A stretch of 64,000 nt of DNA from Styela clava. Taxonomy: Eukaryota > Chordata > Ascidiacea > Stolidobranchia > Styelidae. Both the position numbers and the translations under genes were made by a program. The DNA lies in assembly GCF_964204865.1 (NCBI RefSeq), contig NC_135261.1, forward strand, positions 15,252,001-15,316,000. The letters run 5' to 3'. Shown piece after piece: positions 37,701 to 48,499 of this stretch. How positions within the stretch are numbered: the stretch's first letter is position 1; the number at the start of each line of letters is the position of its first letter. The notes beneath the pieces were generated by a model. The model saw only the letters and a list, made by a program, of their open reading frames with translations. It made no database searches and was not told where the DNA came from.

Positions 37701-38099
37701 TAAAATTGATTGATTGATTGAAGACAGTGGTTCGCCATATGATTTAGTCGTCTTATCGACTTTTTCTTCCCCCAGGATAAATATGTAAATCCTATTCTAA
37801 TATTGACAATGTGAACAAGGACTCTTAAGTACCGGTACCTTAGTTCTAGCATATTTGATGTTGGTCGTCAGATTGCTGTTAGTCCTTATTCTTTTGTTTT
37901 CTGTATAGTTACACCTTATGATGAATTATGGGCTATCGACCACGACCAACGATTGCGTCATCAATTTACATCTATCTACCTCCCTCTAGTGGTAGAGGCA
38001 CAATATAAAATGGATTCAATAGATGTTAGACATGATGCTAATGTTGATTTCGACTTCCCAATGCAGGAGAAATCAGACAATGATTGGGAAATGATTTAG
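16749..38099 (+). CDS. TECPR2: Tectonin beta-propeller repeat-containing protein 2 (27 coding exons)
   Basis: Exons joined in frame: 16749-17074, 17287-17410, 18307-18435, 19276-19407, 19667-19833, 20376-20466, 21177-21336, 22239-22400, 22828-22889, 23179-23301, 23844-24012, 25781-26037, 26641-26752, 27678-28615, 29001-29145, 29654-29788, 30650-30900, 32217-32328, 32862-32995, 33353-33448, 34140-34254, 34621-34725, 35280-35525, 35965-36134, 36783-36900, 37180-37329, 37909-38099. The 1639-residue product compares with 1411 in human TECPR2. It has an acidic N-terminal extension (1-85), a WD40-type propeller (about 95-430), a long acidic disordered middle (430-990) with a Lys-rich KRKKKSRS patch near 671, and tectonin repeats (about 1030-1595). 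It ends in DWEMI, matching the C-terminal LC3-interacting motif of the human protein (WEVI). The family binds ATG8 proteins and supports autophagosome and ER-exit-site function. All splice sites are GT-AG and no frame break was found. The start codon is the first usable ATG; a non-coding upstream exon is possible. Confidence 0.93.
19437..19505. repeat. SINE fragment in TECPR2 intron 4 (reverse)
   Basis: It reads aagacgacttaatcatatggc and later ccatgtcgggtatggg, the reverse complement of the 3-prime blocks found in the other SINE-like copies (gccatatgattaagtcg; catacccgacatgg). Confidence 0.5.
20690..20825. repeat. Repeat pair member in TECPR2 intron 6
   Basis: This aligns in the same orientation with 21489-21625 in intron 7: shared order of catgaatc, gcgtt, tctagaatatc/tctggaatatc, cactg, atgctgcattt and caattacag. 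The two copies flank exon 7. Between them lies a gacgtcatc-family copy (20925-21090). Confidence 0.5.
20925..21090. repeat. Dispersed repeat, gacgtcatc family, in TECPR2 intron 6
   Basis: It contains gatgacgtcatcaaagtt, gcgcaccttgtggc and tggccaggtgaagttg, in the same order as the copy at 61255-61335 in the SLC10 gene intron. Confidence 0.6.
27410..27628. repeat. Dispersed repeat in TECPR2 intron 13, inverted relative to 31010-31225
   Basis: The reverse complement begins gggcgctccagaagtatgtg and matches 31016 onward through aactaattttg, gggcagggggtatatt, gacagtccc and ctaaaataagg. Roughly three quarters of positions agree by eye. A short hairpin with the same end (cgaagtatgcgtaccaagatgg) lies at 49803-49911. 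Confidence 0.7.
27794..27955 (+). repeat. TECPR2: In-frame 81-bp tandem duplication in TECPR2 exon 14
   Basis: Two copies of 81 bp keep the frame and give two 27-residue units, both SDLPGLKV...VDHN...YEDR. They differ at several residues, so the duplication is not brand new. It lies in the disordered region and would only change linker length. Confidence 0.9.
29390..29540. repeat. Dispersed repeat, gacgtcatc family, in TECPR2 intron 15
   Basis: It contains gtgaaaaacgaatcccatag, ccccacagaaatttttt and caacaacaacgag, matching the copy at 46380-46480. Confidence 0.5.
29900..30195. repeat. tRNA-derived-SINE-like repeat in TECPR2 intron 16
   Basis: A polymerase III B-box-like gattcgagtcc lies at about 29970, with an A-box-like segment some 30-40 bases before it. 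Downstream come gggtggttcac, tttcctccatcatcaagtct, taataactggctaactaat, acacctgacatgg and gccatatgattaagccata, the same block order as in the other copies. Confidence 0.65.
31010..31225. repeat. Dispersed repeat in TECPR2 intron 17
   Basis: Opposite-orientation partner of 27410-27628. It starts gggcgctccagaagtgtgtg and includes ggcagggggtatatt and gctaaaataagg. Confidence 0.7.
31485..31967. mobile_element. hAT-type MITE with perfect 8-bp target duplication
   Basis: The 483-bp element begins cagggtggtccaaaccc and ends gggccaccttg; the ends are imperfect inverted repeats that extend through several ggcccgcgg-type blocks. Flanks are ttctagat on both sides (31477-31484 and 31968-31975). GC-rich ends around an AT-rich core are typical of non-autonomous hAT elements. 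It sits in TECPR2 intron 17 away from the splice sites. Confidence 0.85.
32085..32205. repeat. SINE-like fragment in TECPR2 intron 17
   Basis: It contains gggtcaccatata, ggcatgattaactgg, gactgataactggac and catatgattaactcgtttta, resembling the 3-prime half of the SINE-like copies. It is more diverged than the others. Confidence 0.4.
33010..33190. repeat. Dispersed repeat, gacgtcatc family, in TECPR2 intron 19
   Basis: It contains ttgttgttcatcttgttg, gtgtgcgatgaagtcg and atgcaccatgtggcaat, a diverged version of the (gtt)n, gatgacgtcatc and gcgcaccttgtggc order. Confidence 0.5.
34385..34605. repeat. SINE-like repeat in TECPR2 intron 21
   Basis: It contains cttcttcgccatcaaagttt, aaatacctggtaaac and catatccgacatg, a diverged copy of the SINE block order. 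It ends a few bases before exon 22. Confidence 0.45.
36370..36665. repeat. GC-rich, hAT-MITE-like relic in TECPR2 intron 24
   Basis: Degenerate ends tagccaaccttttatggctcg and gtcagggacccccggttaag resemble the inverted ends of the other GC-rich MITEs in this window. Target duplications were not recognised. Confidence 0.35.
37410..37800. repeat. tRNA-derived-SINE-like repeat in TECPR2 intron 26
   Basis: A clear B-box (caggttcgaattcc, about 37441) is followed by ggcttcctccaccatcaagt, aataactggctaactaat, catacccgacatgga and cgccatatgatttagtcg. An unrelated insert containing (attg)n lies at about 37640-37725. Confidence 0.65.
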
Positions 38100-38290
38100 T
38101 CTTATTTGATCAATTATATAAGACCTCACTTTGTAATGAAATGCAGGACACTATCTAGTACACTATGCAGTATCTTTTCAAAAGAAGTTTTACGGGAGGC
38201 ATTATCGAGAACAAATCGTAATTGAAACATATTCTGTTTTAGTCATCTATGGGTTAAAATCAATCAATTGCTTCTAAGCTATATTTTGTA

Positions 38291-38296
38291 AATAAA
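38291..38296 (+). terminator. Polyadenylation signal for TECPR2
   Basis: AATAAA lies about 190 bases after the TECPR2 stop codon, in AT-rich sequence. Confidence 0.5.
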
Positions 38297-38299
38297 TAT

Positions 38300-41200
38300 G
38301 CTATATTTTCATTAACTCATAATATCTGAACCAAACCCAATATTTTATTATTCACATATTCCCTTTATTTTTTACCTTATTATGTTTCACTTAGGAGTCA
38401 TCCCTTAATACTTGAAATCTGGAGACCTATGAGAGACTAATGACTTGGTCATCAAGCATTGGAACCCCAGTGTAACGATTTAATAGACAAAAATATTTAC
38501 ATGGAGAAATATTTACTAAAATAAAGAAAATTATTGAGCCAAATTTTCAAATTCACTGTATGGTTTTAAGAACTATACATGTACAGTAATAGTCGGAAAT
38601 TACATCGGTATTAAAATACATTCTGACACAAATGAAAATTTATAATGTTACCTACATGAGTCGAAAGTTACCTCTGAACAGCCTTTTGCAAACATGTTCA
38701 AGTGATCTAGCGAAAGGATTCCTGCATTGATGAATCTTATGATTAAAATATGTTTTAGAACATTTGCAAGTAATTGCTGATAGTTTCATGTTATGCCTTT
38801 AACAACAGTAATTACTTTCTATTGTGTTAATTATTTTTGCATTTTATTCATATTTTATTTTCTGTAAATGAATGATTTTATTTTTTCAAATTTTTTTTTA
38901 ATCAGCTGTTTCTGTAATTTACATTTATCATTGTTATATCATTTTTTATTGCTAACCTATATTGATATATTATTATCTATAACTATTATGCACAGTCGGC
39001 GTCAGTATTTTGAAATGTTGATGATAAGCAGTGTTTTCTTCAATTTTTTTGTTTGTTTTATTCTCCTGTACTAAGGCATTAGGTTTTTTTTCGCACAATT
39101 TCTAGTTTTGGTAAATGCGGGAAAGTGCACTAAGATCATATACTGGTGCTGTTAATTTTGGGGTTAAAACAAATTAGTATTCACCCCAACTAACCTAACC
39201 CCATTTGGACATCGTTAATTAGGGTCAAAATTATAGTGACTAAACTCATTTGCTACTCAATTTTGCAAGGCTTTCGTAGTTTCAGTTAATAAATCTATGA
39301 CAAATTAATTCAAAGATTTTGACTTTAATTCATGCCCTGGAAATTACTGAAATTGGTATCCAAACCTGACCACAGCTCTGTGTAGTAGTCAGTACATTCA
39401 TTTTTAAGGTTCTAGTTATTCTTTTTCTGATTATTATTTCTTTAAATGTTATGCAAATAGTTGATCTTAGAAACAGGACGCATACTAACCAGCTAATGAT
39501 ATTTTTTTATCACTGTTGATTAATGAAGTCATATGTCTATGTGCAATCTATTCAAATATTAGCTGTTAAAAACTATGAAACGATTTTGTGACTTTGTAAG
39601 AGGTTAGTACTGAATCTGAACTGGCGAAACTCATTCGTTATCCTCCTCTGACTTGACTCGTCGGCGGTTGATTTTTCATGCCTCCGTTTCAGGAACGATT
39701 TTTACACCTTTCCTCTCTCTTATACGCTGTGGTAACGCTCGGCGTGCTCAGCTTAGAAAGTTCTAACGAAGTGTGGTGGCTTCACTTCATATTCCATATG
39801 GATATCCTAACGATGTCGCAACCTTGTACGTGCAAAATGGCCGCGCTGTACCGCGTAATGAAATGAAAACATGACCCCCATTGACTACCTTTCTTGAATT
39901 TCCGGATCGTAAATTTACGGTAGAAATTCTCACCGAGTAGACCAAAATAAAATTGTCAAATCGAGTAGGATGGGATTCTCATCTCGGCGAAGACGAAAAT
40001 GGAAACCCACGAAGGATAATCAGAAGTGTGATGATGGCAAGGTAAAAATATTTCATCTTTTTAATGAACCTTGCGTGACATGCCTCAGTATTTTGCATAC
40101 AACTGAATATTATGCGAATGTAAAAAGGAACGGTGGGAAACATTTTTTATTATTGGACACTCTGTTAGAAATATCCCGTAGTAAGCCGCTGATTATTATT
40201 CATTTCCAGTATTTTGAAGTGGACTTGCGTCGGTGTCAGTAATTACGTTCGTCGTGTAAATGCAACAGTTTCGATCCGAAATTGTTTGTAACGGTTCCAT
40301 TACATTTGAACCCATGACAATTGCACCTATGGATTTTTTTTTGTTTCACGGATAGTTAAACCCATACTAACCCATGGGTTTTAGCACCCGCATATAGATT
40401 GAACCCGTGGATATACGCATGGGTTCAAATGTACGGTCACCGTTTGTAACAGCTTAAGGTGTTAATATCCATCCCCCTAGTAATTTTTGCTTCAAAGATC
40501 TTCGAAATTTACACTGTTTGTCAACTAGTACGTAAATCGACTTTAGGCATGCCCTCCTAGAGTTAGACGAATGTGTAGGTTGCCCTATTATCGCATACTG
40601 CATTATGCGCTGTGATTGGAATCGTGCCTTCAAGATTTTGTGCTTTACGTAGTTAGTCGCGATGATGATACCATTTATATCGCGGACTGATTATGTCGAG
40701 AATATTTGTATAGCCAATTGGATATGGTGGATCGAAGGAATTTCAAAATGCAGAAGACTTCCTGCTATTTTGATTCGGTTGTATTACAGTCTGTCGTCTT
40801 ATCAGAAGTGGGCGAACCTCTGTTTAAGAAGTATTTACGGTGTGTGAGCCATAGCGCAAATTGTTTATAGAAACCGACTTTCAAAAACGGTTTTCAGTTT
40901 TGAGTCTGAATGTAGAAAGATTTCGTGTACAAAATGGCAGGATAAATAAATGAATTTTAAGGAATACTTAAATATAAATATCGTTATACTGAATGTTTTA
41001 TTTGTGCAGTTATCCAATAAAAAGACAAAAATAATATCTGGAAATAGGTATAAAAAAAATATATATATATTAGATGTTTCCAGCGTTTCCTGATAAGGGT
41101 GCTTGATGAGGGCACATTCGTTGAACTGCAAAGAACGACTAGGGCATGATCGTCGAAACTACGCGTCATACTATTTTCCAAATTATTGCTGCGTTTAATG

Positions 41201-41846
41201 TCGATCTATTCAGAGCACGTTGCGGAACTTCCTCATGCGAACCGACTGATCATCCACCAGTCAAAAATATTAATCTATCTACAGCAGGTCGAACACGGGC
41301 CATTTTTAAAATGCGCTAAATGGAAGCTGTGACCATGCTTGCTCAAAGACGGTTTTAAATTACTTGATTCTGAACGGTCCTATTGGCAGTGACGCACGAT
41401 CAATCTATTCTATAGCAACGAGCTTGCTGTTCTAATCTAAGCACAGGGCGTGCCTAATGGACATCGTAATATATCGTTAATAAAAAAAAGTAATATGGGT
41501 GAAATATATGTGAACCGCACCTAAAATCAAGTAGACACGAGCAGAGGGCAAGTGTAGGCTGGTTAGATTGTTGTGTCAGTAAAATGTCATATTATGGTAA
41601 ATTATCTTCGTGTACCTGTCGTATTGCCATCGTACGCGTGAAGGATATGTTGACCTGATAGAGATATAAACGTGTTAATAAATTTTATTCTGGAGACGAA
41701 CCCGTTTCATTTTATTTCTATTTCAGACTAGTTTACACGGCCTTCTAATATTTTTTATTTATCATTTTAACGTTGTATGCATAGACTGAAATTACATATT
41801 ACAGTACATAATTTCAAGTTACATTATCATTAACAAGAAGCCACGA
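38300..41846. other. Intergenic stretch between TECPR2 and the adhesion GPCR
   Basis: The first 1.3 kb is plain AT-rich DNA. From about 39600 to 40850 base composition is less AT-rich and there are several short open frames. A cacccatgga-type repeat patch lies at 40300-40440. Nothing else was recognised. Confidence 0.5.
39970..40041 (+). CDS. Candidate first coding exon, product unknown
   Basis: ATG at 39970 opens a 24-codon basic peptide beginning MGFSSRRRRKWKP and ending at a reasonable donor (AAG then gtaaaa). The 300 bases upstream are less AT-rich than the surroundings and contain aaaatggccgcgc, a YY1-like promoter motif. I could not find a second exon in frame, so this may be spurious. 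Confidence 0.2.
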
Positions 41847-44800
41847 ATGGATAACCCATTATTTGTCAATAAGCAAAAATTTTCCATATGCTGCTGCTTT
41901 TTGCTTATTGCTGCCTTTTTGACTCAATTATGTTTCACACAAGGTAAGCCTTCTGTAACAAATAACATTTTTAAAACCAAAAAAATAATTCAGTTGACAA
42001 CAATAGCATGTACTATCTATATAACTGTACCATTTTAATTAATAGAAACCTTAAAATAAACATTTTATAGGACTCATTTCTTACATCCGCGAATTGTTTA
42101 CTGTTTCGGTCTCGATTTGCAATATATACGTATTTTAAAATTAGGCATTTACGACGAGGGGCAGTTTATACTAATCTTTCTCACGAACACAAGTATTGTA
42201 TTTTTTGTTTTTTATTTTTAGGTGAAGCTGTGTCGGCATATTGCCACAAGAAGGATGATAATTCGGCCAACTGCAGTTCGCTGATTAATAAAATACAGAA
42301 TGGTAAGTCTATTCGTGCATTGTAATTCAGCAGAATAGTATTGACTCGCCAGAAAAAAGCCAAACCAACACCAAAAAATACTACGACCATCGTACAAAAG
42401 CGCAATTTTACCACAATTTGATACCATATATATAGCGAAAAGTAATATATTTTATTAAAATTTGATATTGATAAGCTTTTTGTGCTCTTTTCGTCGTGAA
42501 AATCAGACTTTTTTTTATTTTTTTACTTTATCTGCCAATTTTTTATGATTCTGACTCGAAGACTTTCGTATAAGAAGTTGGGTATAAAGAAGTGCTAAAA
42601 TCATGACCCTAGTCAGAAACGGATTTTGACGATATGAGGCCCTGGGCTATGTCAATCATGAGGCCCCACGGACGTCACATTGAACCTCCCTTCTTAATGT
42701 AAAATCTATCATGACGCTGTAAATAAGTTTTCAAACTGCGTGAAATGCGAAATTTCAGTTACAGACAAGATACCTGCGCTAATCACCAAAGTGGGTTGAA
42801 TAAGGATAGCTAGATATATTTCGAAATAAATGACTATGTGATGATAAATCTAAACAGAAAGCAATATCATATTTCTTATATATACTCGACAAATATTTGG
42901 GACAAGAAATATTAATCCGATTTAAAAATTAAATAAGTATATATATATATATATTAGTTTTTATAAAATTTAAACCACTTTTATTCTGGAACAACAATTT
43001 ACTATTTAAAAACGAATAAAGTACTATTTAAAATGAAAAAAGTTAAAATTGAATGTGGGCCCTTACCTTGCCTAATGGTAAATCCGGGCATGACCGTAGT
43101 ATATCCATCATTCTCGGCCGGTTACCCGGTTTTATAATAGTTTTAGTTTTCCAGATGTTAACGATCGTGAATAGCGTTTCCATTAGTCCCTCCCATCACA
43201 ATGTAGCAGACGACAATCAAATTTGCAATTCATACCCCATCCGTTTGTTTTTCATGTGTTGTGAATATTAATTCAGACTAGAAGATGTTTCACGCGATCT
43301 ATCAACATTTTTTTTTTTTTTTGCATATTGATAACTTTATCTAGAAATATATGAGCAAGATTTACAAATTTCAGATTCAGCATGGATTGCTACTTGCAAG
43401 TCTAGTTACTGGAAGATATTGATCAAATTCACTAACTGTAAGTAAATAAAATGGACACAAAACTAACTCTAGCTAATTCAATAATTCAATATAGCCTACT
43501 CGATTGGGTTTAGTGGTGTAAGAACGGTAGCGTAGTTGTAACACTTAAGAAAAGTGATTTGCGTTATTTCTGTGTGATAAAACATACCCGTTTCAGTTGC
43601 TAAAAGAGCGGTGAGGTGGATCTTTGACAGGAAACAACTGCCAAATGCCCACTACTTCTCCCTGTATGTGGTTCTCTAATATAGTATGTATTTTTTACTA
43701 ATTTCTAGTTATTTTACAGTGAATGCAACTAATTCCATGTGCATACAGATGACCTACAAATTGTCTTGTCTCAGTCCCGCAGGTTAGTAAATGTATAGAC
43801 TCGTGCTACAACGTTTGTGAACAGTTTTTTTAATGTTACTTAAGGTAACAATGAGTTATTTTCTTCTGTTTTCGGGGAGAAAGGTATATAGCTCTGATTC
43901 AAGCGTAAAGCAATTTCAATATTTACTTATGACTATCTAAAATACACCACATGTTGAGGCGCATTTCATGTACCGGGCCGGCATGATTGCCCTACCGTAA
44001 ATTAGATAAGGAATAGGGTTCATTGTCAATGGTGTCACTTTAACTGTACCATTTTCTCAAACTATTTTATATATATACTTAATTCGGTATCTCGGTTATC
44101 GATCAAAGTGGGAGATCGACGATATATCATATATAGTACCACAATAAATTGCGTTCCAAATTATCACAGATATATTATATAGTTTATAGTTGATTTCGAA
44201 GCTTTTAAAATCTCCTTTAAAAATGGTATCTGGGTTTATAAGAAGGCTTGGTGACAGATTATTTGGCGATCCCCAAAGAAGTGCCAATGGGCAGCAATAT
44301 ATAAACATTGTGAATTTGTGGTTACCGAAAAACGCGTACAAGTTGGTTTCAATATAAGTTTTGAAAATCTAAAAATAATGTATGTTCGACTTCAGCTTAT
44401 TAAATAATTATTAAATATATATCAAACCAATTTTGTGAGCAACTTAGTTATAGATTATTTTACTTCCTGGTGACACGACCGCATTCACAAATTCGTTGCC
44501 CTGTTAGAAACGAATTGTGCCGGGCCTAGTCTGTTTATGAACAAGAATAAAAATTGATGGTTAAGATTTTGTAATAAACAATGATTCCTACTGTATATTT
44601 TATTACCCTTGATTACTTTGTGTCAAATTGCGTTATATATAGTTATTAGTTATATATATACTATACCTTGCGAATCTTGAGTGTACTGCATAAAACGATT
44701 ACTCAGCGATTACTTGCGTAGGACGAAGTCGCCCTACCTGCTGGTAGATAAAGGCCAGCATTAAGGTCTTGATTCGCCATTAGTTCAAATGACCCGTAGA

Positions 44801-47585
44801 CGTGACGCACTACGGGTTTTATAATGTTACGCATTGTTTTGTCATAACTGTGCTCTGAACTGCATTTTCATAAATAACTAAGTGAACACATGAATATAAA
44901 AATCATATGATATGACGATTCAATGACTCAGCTGAAACTTTGCTATTAATAACCTTTTTAATTGCTCCAATCAGAGCAGAAATATATTTTAATGTATATA
45001 TTAGAATAAGATAAGGTATTTGTTTTCAAAATATGTCCATTCAAAAAGTTTAAAAATTCACAAAGAAAATAAAGCATTCACAAATTCGACTATCTATTAA
45101 TTGATAATTTCGATTTTCACACGAATATAACTATTCTTTTTTTGTAATCATCTAATTTGCAATACCGAGTCGTATATTTTCAATTTGTAATTTTGAAAGT
45201 ATGTTGATCAAAATTTACCGATGCGTTTTAGATAAACAACTTCGAAAAATGAGAGAAGAAATTTGTGAATTATCAGATAATGGCATTATAAGAAAAGATG
45301 CAACGCCGATCATTACGCAATATAAGAAAACCATCAATGACCCAATCTCCATTGGAAATTATTCTTCAATAATCTGGAAACACGGAAGCAAAGCCAAATA
45401 TCTGGCAACGGCTTTTGTTAAACCAAATAAATCAAAAGCAAAAACTTCACTTGCAAACAACGTTAACCTGTACAACGACTTCTTTTTGAGCTCGGATCTG
45501 GATATCATTCTGATATCGTTAATGGATGAAAACGGTACCAATGTAAATGAGTCTGTTTCATTCAACATAAACACGCAAAGTGATAAATCTGTTGCAGCTC
45601 TACCTAGCAGTGACCGCTTCAGCAAAATTTCAAAAGTTTGCATGTTCTATGATACGGTTTCTACACCTAAACGATGGTCGGATAAAACGTGCAAAACTAT
45701 TGTTCGAAATAGCGTGACATCTTGTCAATGTGAACACAATAGTGCCTTTGCTGTTGTATTTAGCACCCGTAACATCACTCTTCCTCAAGCTGTAACTACG
45801 GCATCAACCGTGATAGAATCAACTTCGATTGTTTTCCTACTCGTTACTGCAGTATTGCTTGGAATATACCGGTATGTACACGATGCAACAGTCTTTATTT
45901 TATTTCATTGTTGATTATAATAATAAGCAAATTAAGTTTGGGGGAAAAAAATTTGTATAGCCCTATTTATATATTAAATAAGTCATTCAGAGCAAGCTCG
46001 AATTCACATTGCTAGGTTGTATGAAAATGTATTCAACTTGTATTCACAAGAAGTCTGAATTTTATTTTGAAATAAATGGTGAATATTTTTACATTTCTTG
46101 GTAGATTTCAAAAAGACCGGTAACGGTACCGGACTGTCCTAGCTTTTCCAGGTCCTGTGACGATGGTGATTTATGCTTACATTTTCAACGTGAATTGAAA
46201 TACCAAATGATCCTAGACACAACTGTTTTAACAAATCGTTTACAATTACAGTATCGGTACCGTAGTCCCAGGGTACCAGACAAAAAATTTCAGACTTCCG
46301 CAAAGCACGAGAACCACTAACATGCGGTCGCCGCGGACCGCTATAATTTTTTTTTAATTTTGTTGACGTCACCACACAAAACGTCGAAATGGAAAACGAA
46401 TAAAGCCCACAGAAATTTTTGAAATAAACAAAGGTAATAGCGTTCTATCGACAACAGCAATCTTTAATTTCAACAACAAGTTACTAACAAAACGATCCGT
46501 AGGTCTATTTCATGTTCAATTACATATAAAGTTATATTAGTGGAACTAATAATTTTAGTATAAAGATAAACAGTGTTTTAAGTCATATAAATACTTTTTT
46601 GCAGGAAAAGGATGAGACATTTTGACCGCGTTCTCGTGCAAATCAATTTATGTCTGGCACTGTTGCTCACTCATCTGTTTTTTGTTCTCTCTCCGCTTGC
46701 TGTCGAAGTTTCGGCGATATGTTACTTTATGGCAGTTGGGACACACTTTTTCTTGGTAGCAACCGCTGTTTTAATGGTCATTGAAGGATCACTCATGTTG
46801 ACTAAAGTTCTCTGTAAGTGTTTTCTTCGTACATAAATTAGAATTACATAAACAGCTTGTTTAAATAGCTGTTTAAATCATGCAAAATGGCATATTCATA
46901 CTTTGATTCTTTGGTGTTTTTATACCGGATGCATTACAGCTTTATCAAATTTTATTCTTCTGCAGTTCCGCATGCATTTACCGACTCAAGTTCAAAGAAA
47001 AAGCGGCGAATAGTCGGTTTCTGTATCGCTTGGATTCTACCATTAATATATGCTATTGTTTGCGGGGTAGTAGGAAACAAAGACGGTGGTTATATTCCAA
47101 AAATCGCATCGAGGAAATCGTTCGAAAATTGCTGGATAGCTCCTGATTATGGAAAATATGTTGTGCTTATTCCAATTTGCTTGGCTCTTGGCATAAACCT
47201 ACTAATCGCCACCAGACTGGGATTATTAGTATGGAGAATGAGTAGAAGCGCTGAAAAATTCAAGCCTAGCAACCTACGCGATCAGAATAAAGCATCACAC
47301 GCCGCAAAAGCTCTACGCGCTGTTGTTATCCTCATGCCGATTCTAGGTATACCTTGGATACTAGGATTATTAGTCAACATTGAGCCACTGGAGGTCGTTT
47401 TTGGGTCTATCCATGTCGTTGTCAACGGGTTGCAAGGTCTTCTTTTATTCATTCACTACGCCCTGTTCAACGAAGAGATGAGAGGAGCACTGAAAAAGAT
47501 GTGGTCTACAAGTGTCTCAGCGCTTCCTACAGTACATTTTGTAAGCACCAGCAATACTTCTGTTCCATCTGCTGCAAAGGTTTAG
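41847..47585 (+). CDS. Adhesion G-protein-coupled receptor with short Cys-rich ectodomain
   Basis: Exons: 41847-41943, 42222-42302, 43375-43437, 43720-43782, 45232-45871, 46605-46813, 46966-47585; frame is kept throughout and gives 590 residues. Residues 1-32 are a signal peptide (CCCFLLIAAFLTQLCF core). Residues 33-101, from three short phase-1 exons, hold five Cys. A GAIN-type region follows, ending in a GPS motif with Cys at about 238, 255, 266 and 268, Trp 250 and the sequence CQCEHNSAF. The cleavage tripeptide is HNS instead of the usual HL(S/T). Seven transmembrane helices follow: TM1 about 296-316, TM3 with YFMAVGTHFFLV, TM6 with GIPWILGLL and TM7 with VVNGLQGLLLFIHYALFN, all class B2-like. 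The subfamily is not recognisable to me. Ligand and coupling are unknown. Confidence 0.85.
45639..45773 (+). other. GPS motif of the adhesion GPCR
   Basis: All four GPS cysteines and the Trp are present, followed by CQCEHNSAFAVVF. The tethered-agonist Phe (third residue after the cleavage point) is present. The residue before the scissile bond is Asn (codon 45738-45740) where Leu is usual, so self-cleavage is doubtful. Confidence 0.8.
46325..46530. repeat. Dispersed repeat, gacgtcatc family, in GPCR intron 5
   Basis: It contains gttgacgtcaccacac, cccacagaaatttttgaaat, ggtaatagcgttctatcg and caaaacgatccgtaggt. The end lies about 75 bases before the exon 6 acceptor. Confidence 0.6.
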
Positions 47586-48499
47586 CCATTATTTAATTTG
47601 TGCTTGGTTTGTTTGAAATATAACACTTAATATTTGATTCATTTTTGTTACTATACTTAATTTCATTTAATATGGTGTTGGTGAAAACAGTAAATTAATA
47701 AGTAAAGTCAAAACTGGAAATCTCTTGTGGACTTTATGGTGTTTCGAATAACCGTCACGGTACTTAAATTTCGGTATAAACACATTTTAAAATCTCTTTT
47801 CTACTTTGTCAGATTTTATTCATATACCATCCTAAATGAACCGTTCTTGTTTTAACAAACTTCAATGTTCAAATTTCATGCATAAAAGGACAGAAAATTG
47901 ACTTTTTGATCATTGTATTGATTCATTCGAGCATAGGTTTCTAAGAGATACTTTGCCTCTTTTTAAAAAAAATTCGTGTAAATAACAGGAAGTAGACAAA
48001 TCAGATGTCAATCAGTTGTTACCAGTGTGTCATTGTGATATGCACATGACGTGTGCATGAATCATTGACTGGAATATTTGAATGCTTGCATGCTATATTT
48101 AAAACAATGCTGCCCTTGTGAACACAAAAGATTACCGTACATTTGCTATTGTATTTGCACGCTTTAACAATATTAGGATTTACTGTTAATTTTCCTTTTG
48201 TTCTGTCCTCATTTCAGATTGGTTACATTTGTGCAAATCATGCAATTTACGTTTTGTGATATCAATATCTTTATTATCAGTAATGTTTTGAGAACAAATT
48301 TGAAGTTGTCTATCGCCCAAGTGAACTACGATATCACGCATGCTACTCATGCACGACAGTGAAATCTTAAAAAAGTTACACCATTCACTGTTATGACCGG
48401 CAATTCCGGCTGTAGAATCCCGACTGATATGAATTCATACTCCTGGTAATTTCCCCATTCACGCCTGGTCCATCAGTGACTTCTTATTCTATTGTACAG

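Larger units (their letters stand above)
29001..38099 (+). other. TECPR2: TECPR2 exons 15-27: tectonin repeats and C-terminal LIR
   Basis: Successive repeats carry the tectonin signature W-x-(V/L/A)-x(4)-G-x-(V/L)-x-x-R-x-G: for example ALWVLHDDGTVYIRSG in exon 23, NVWAVDSSGLVYFRIG in exon 24, SVWALDDANNVFVRTG in exon 25 and TVWGLRIGGNLIRRYG in exon 26. The following GDYWKKVKG matches human GDYWKKIPG. The last exon gives ELWAIDH and ends EKSDNDWEMI, an acidic stretch then W-x-x-I, the LC3-interacting motif. The exon 17 donor (30900, gtgctg) is weak, but the alternative donor at 30908 would break the frame into exon 18. Confidence 0.9.

Noticed and set aside
40662..40847. Plus-strand 61-codon frame (Trp- and Ile-rich)
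   Set aside because: No splice partner, no known domain and no regulatory context beyond weak composition.
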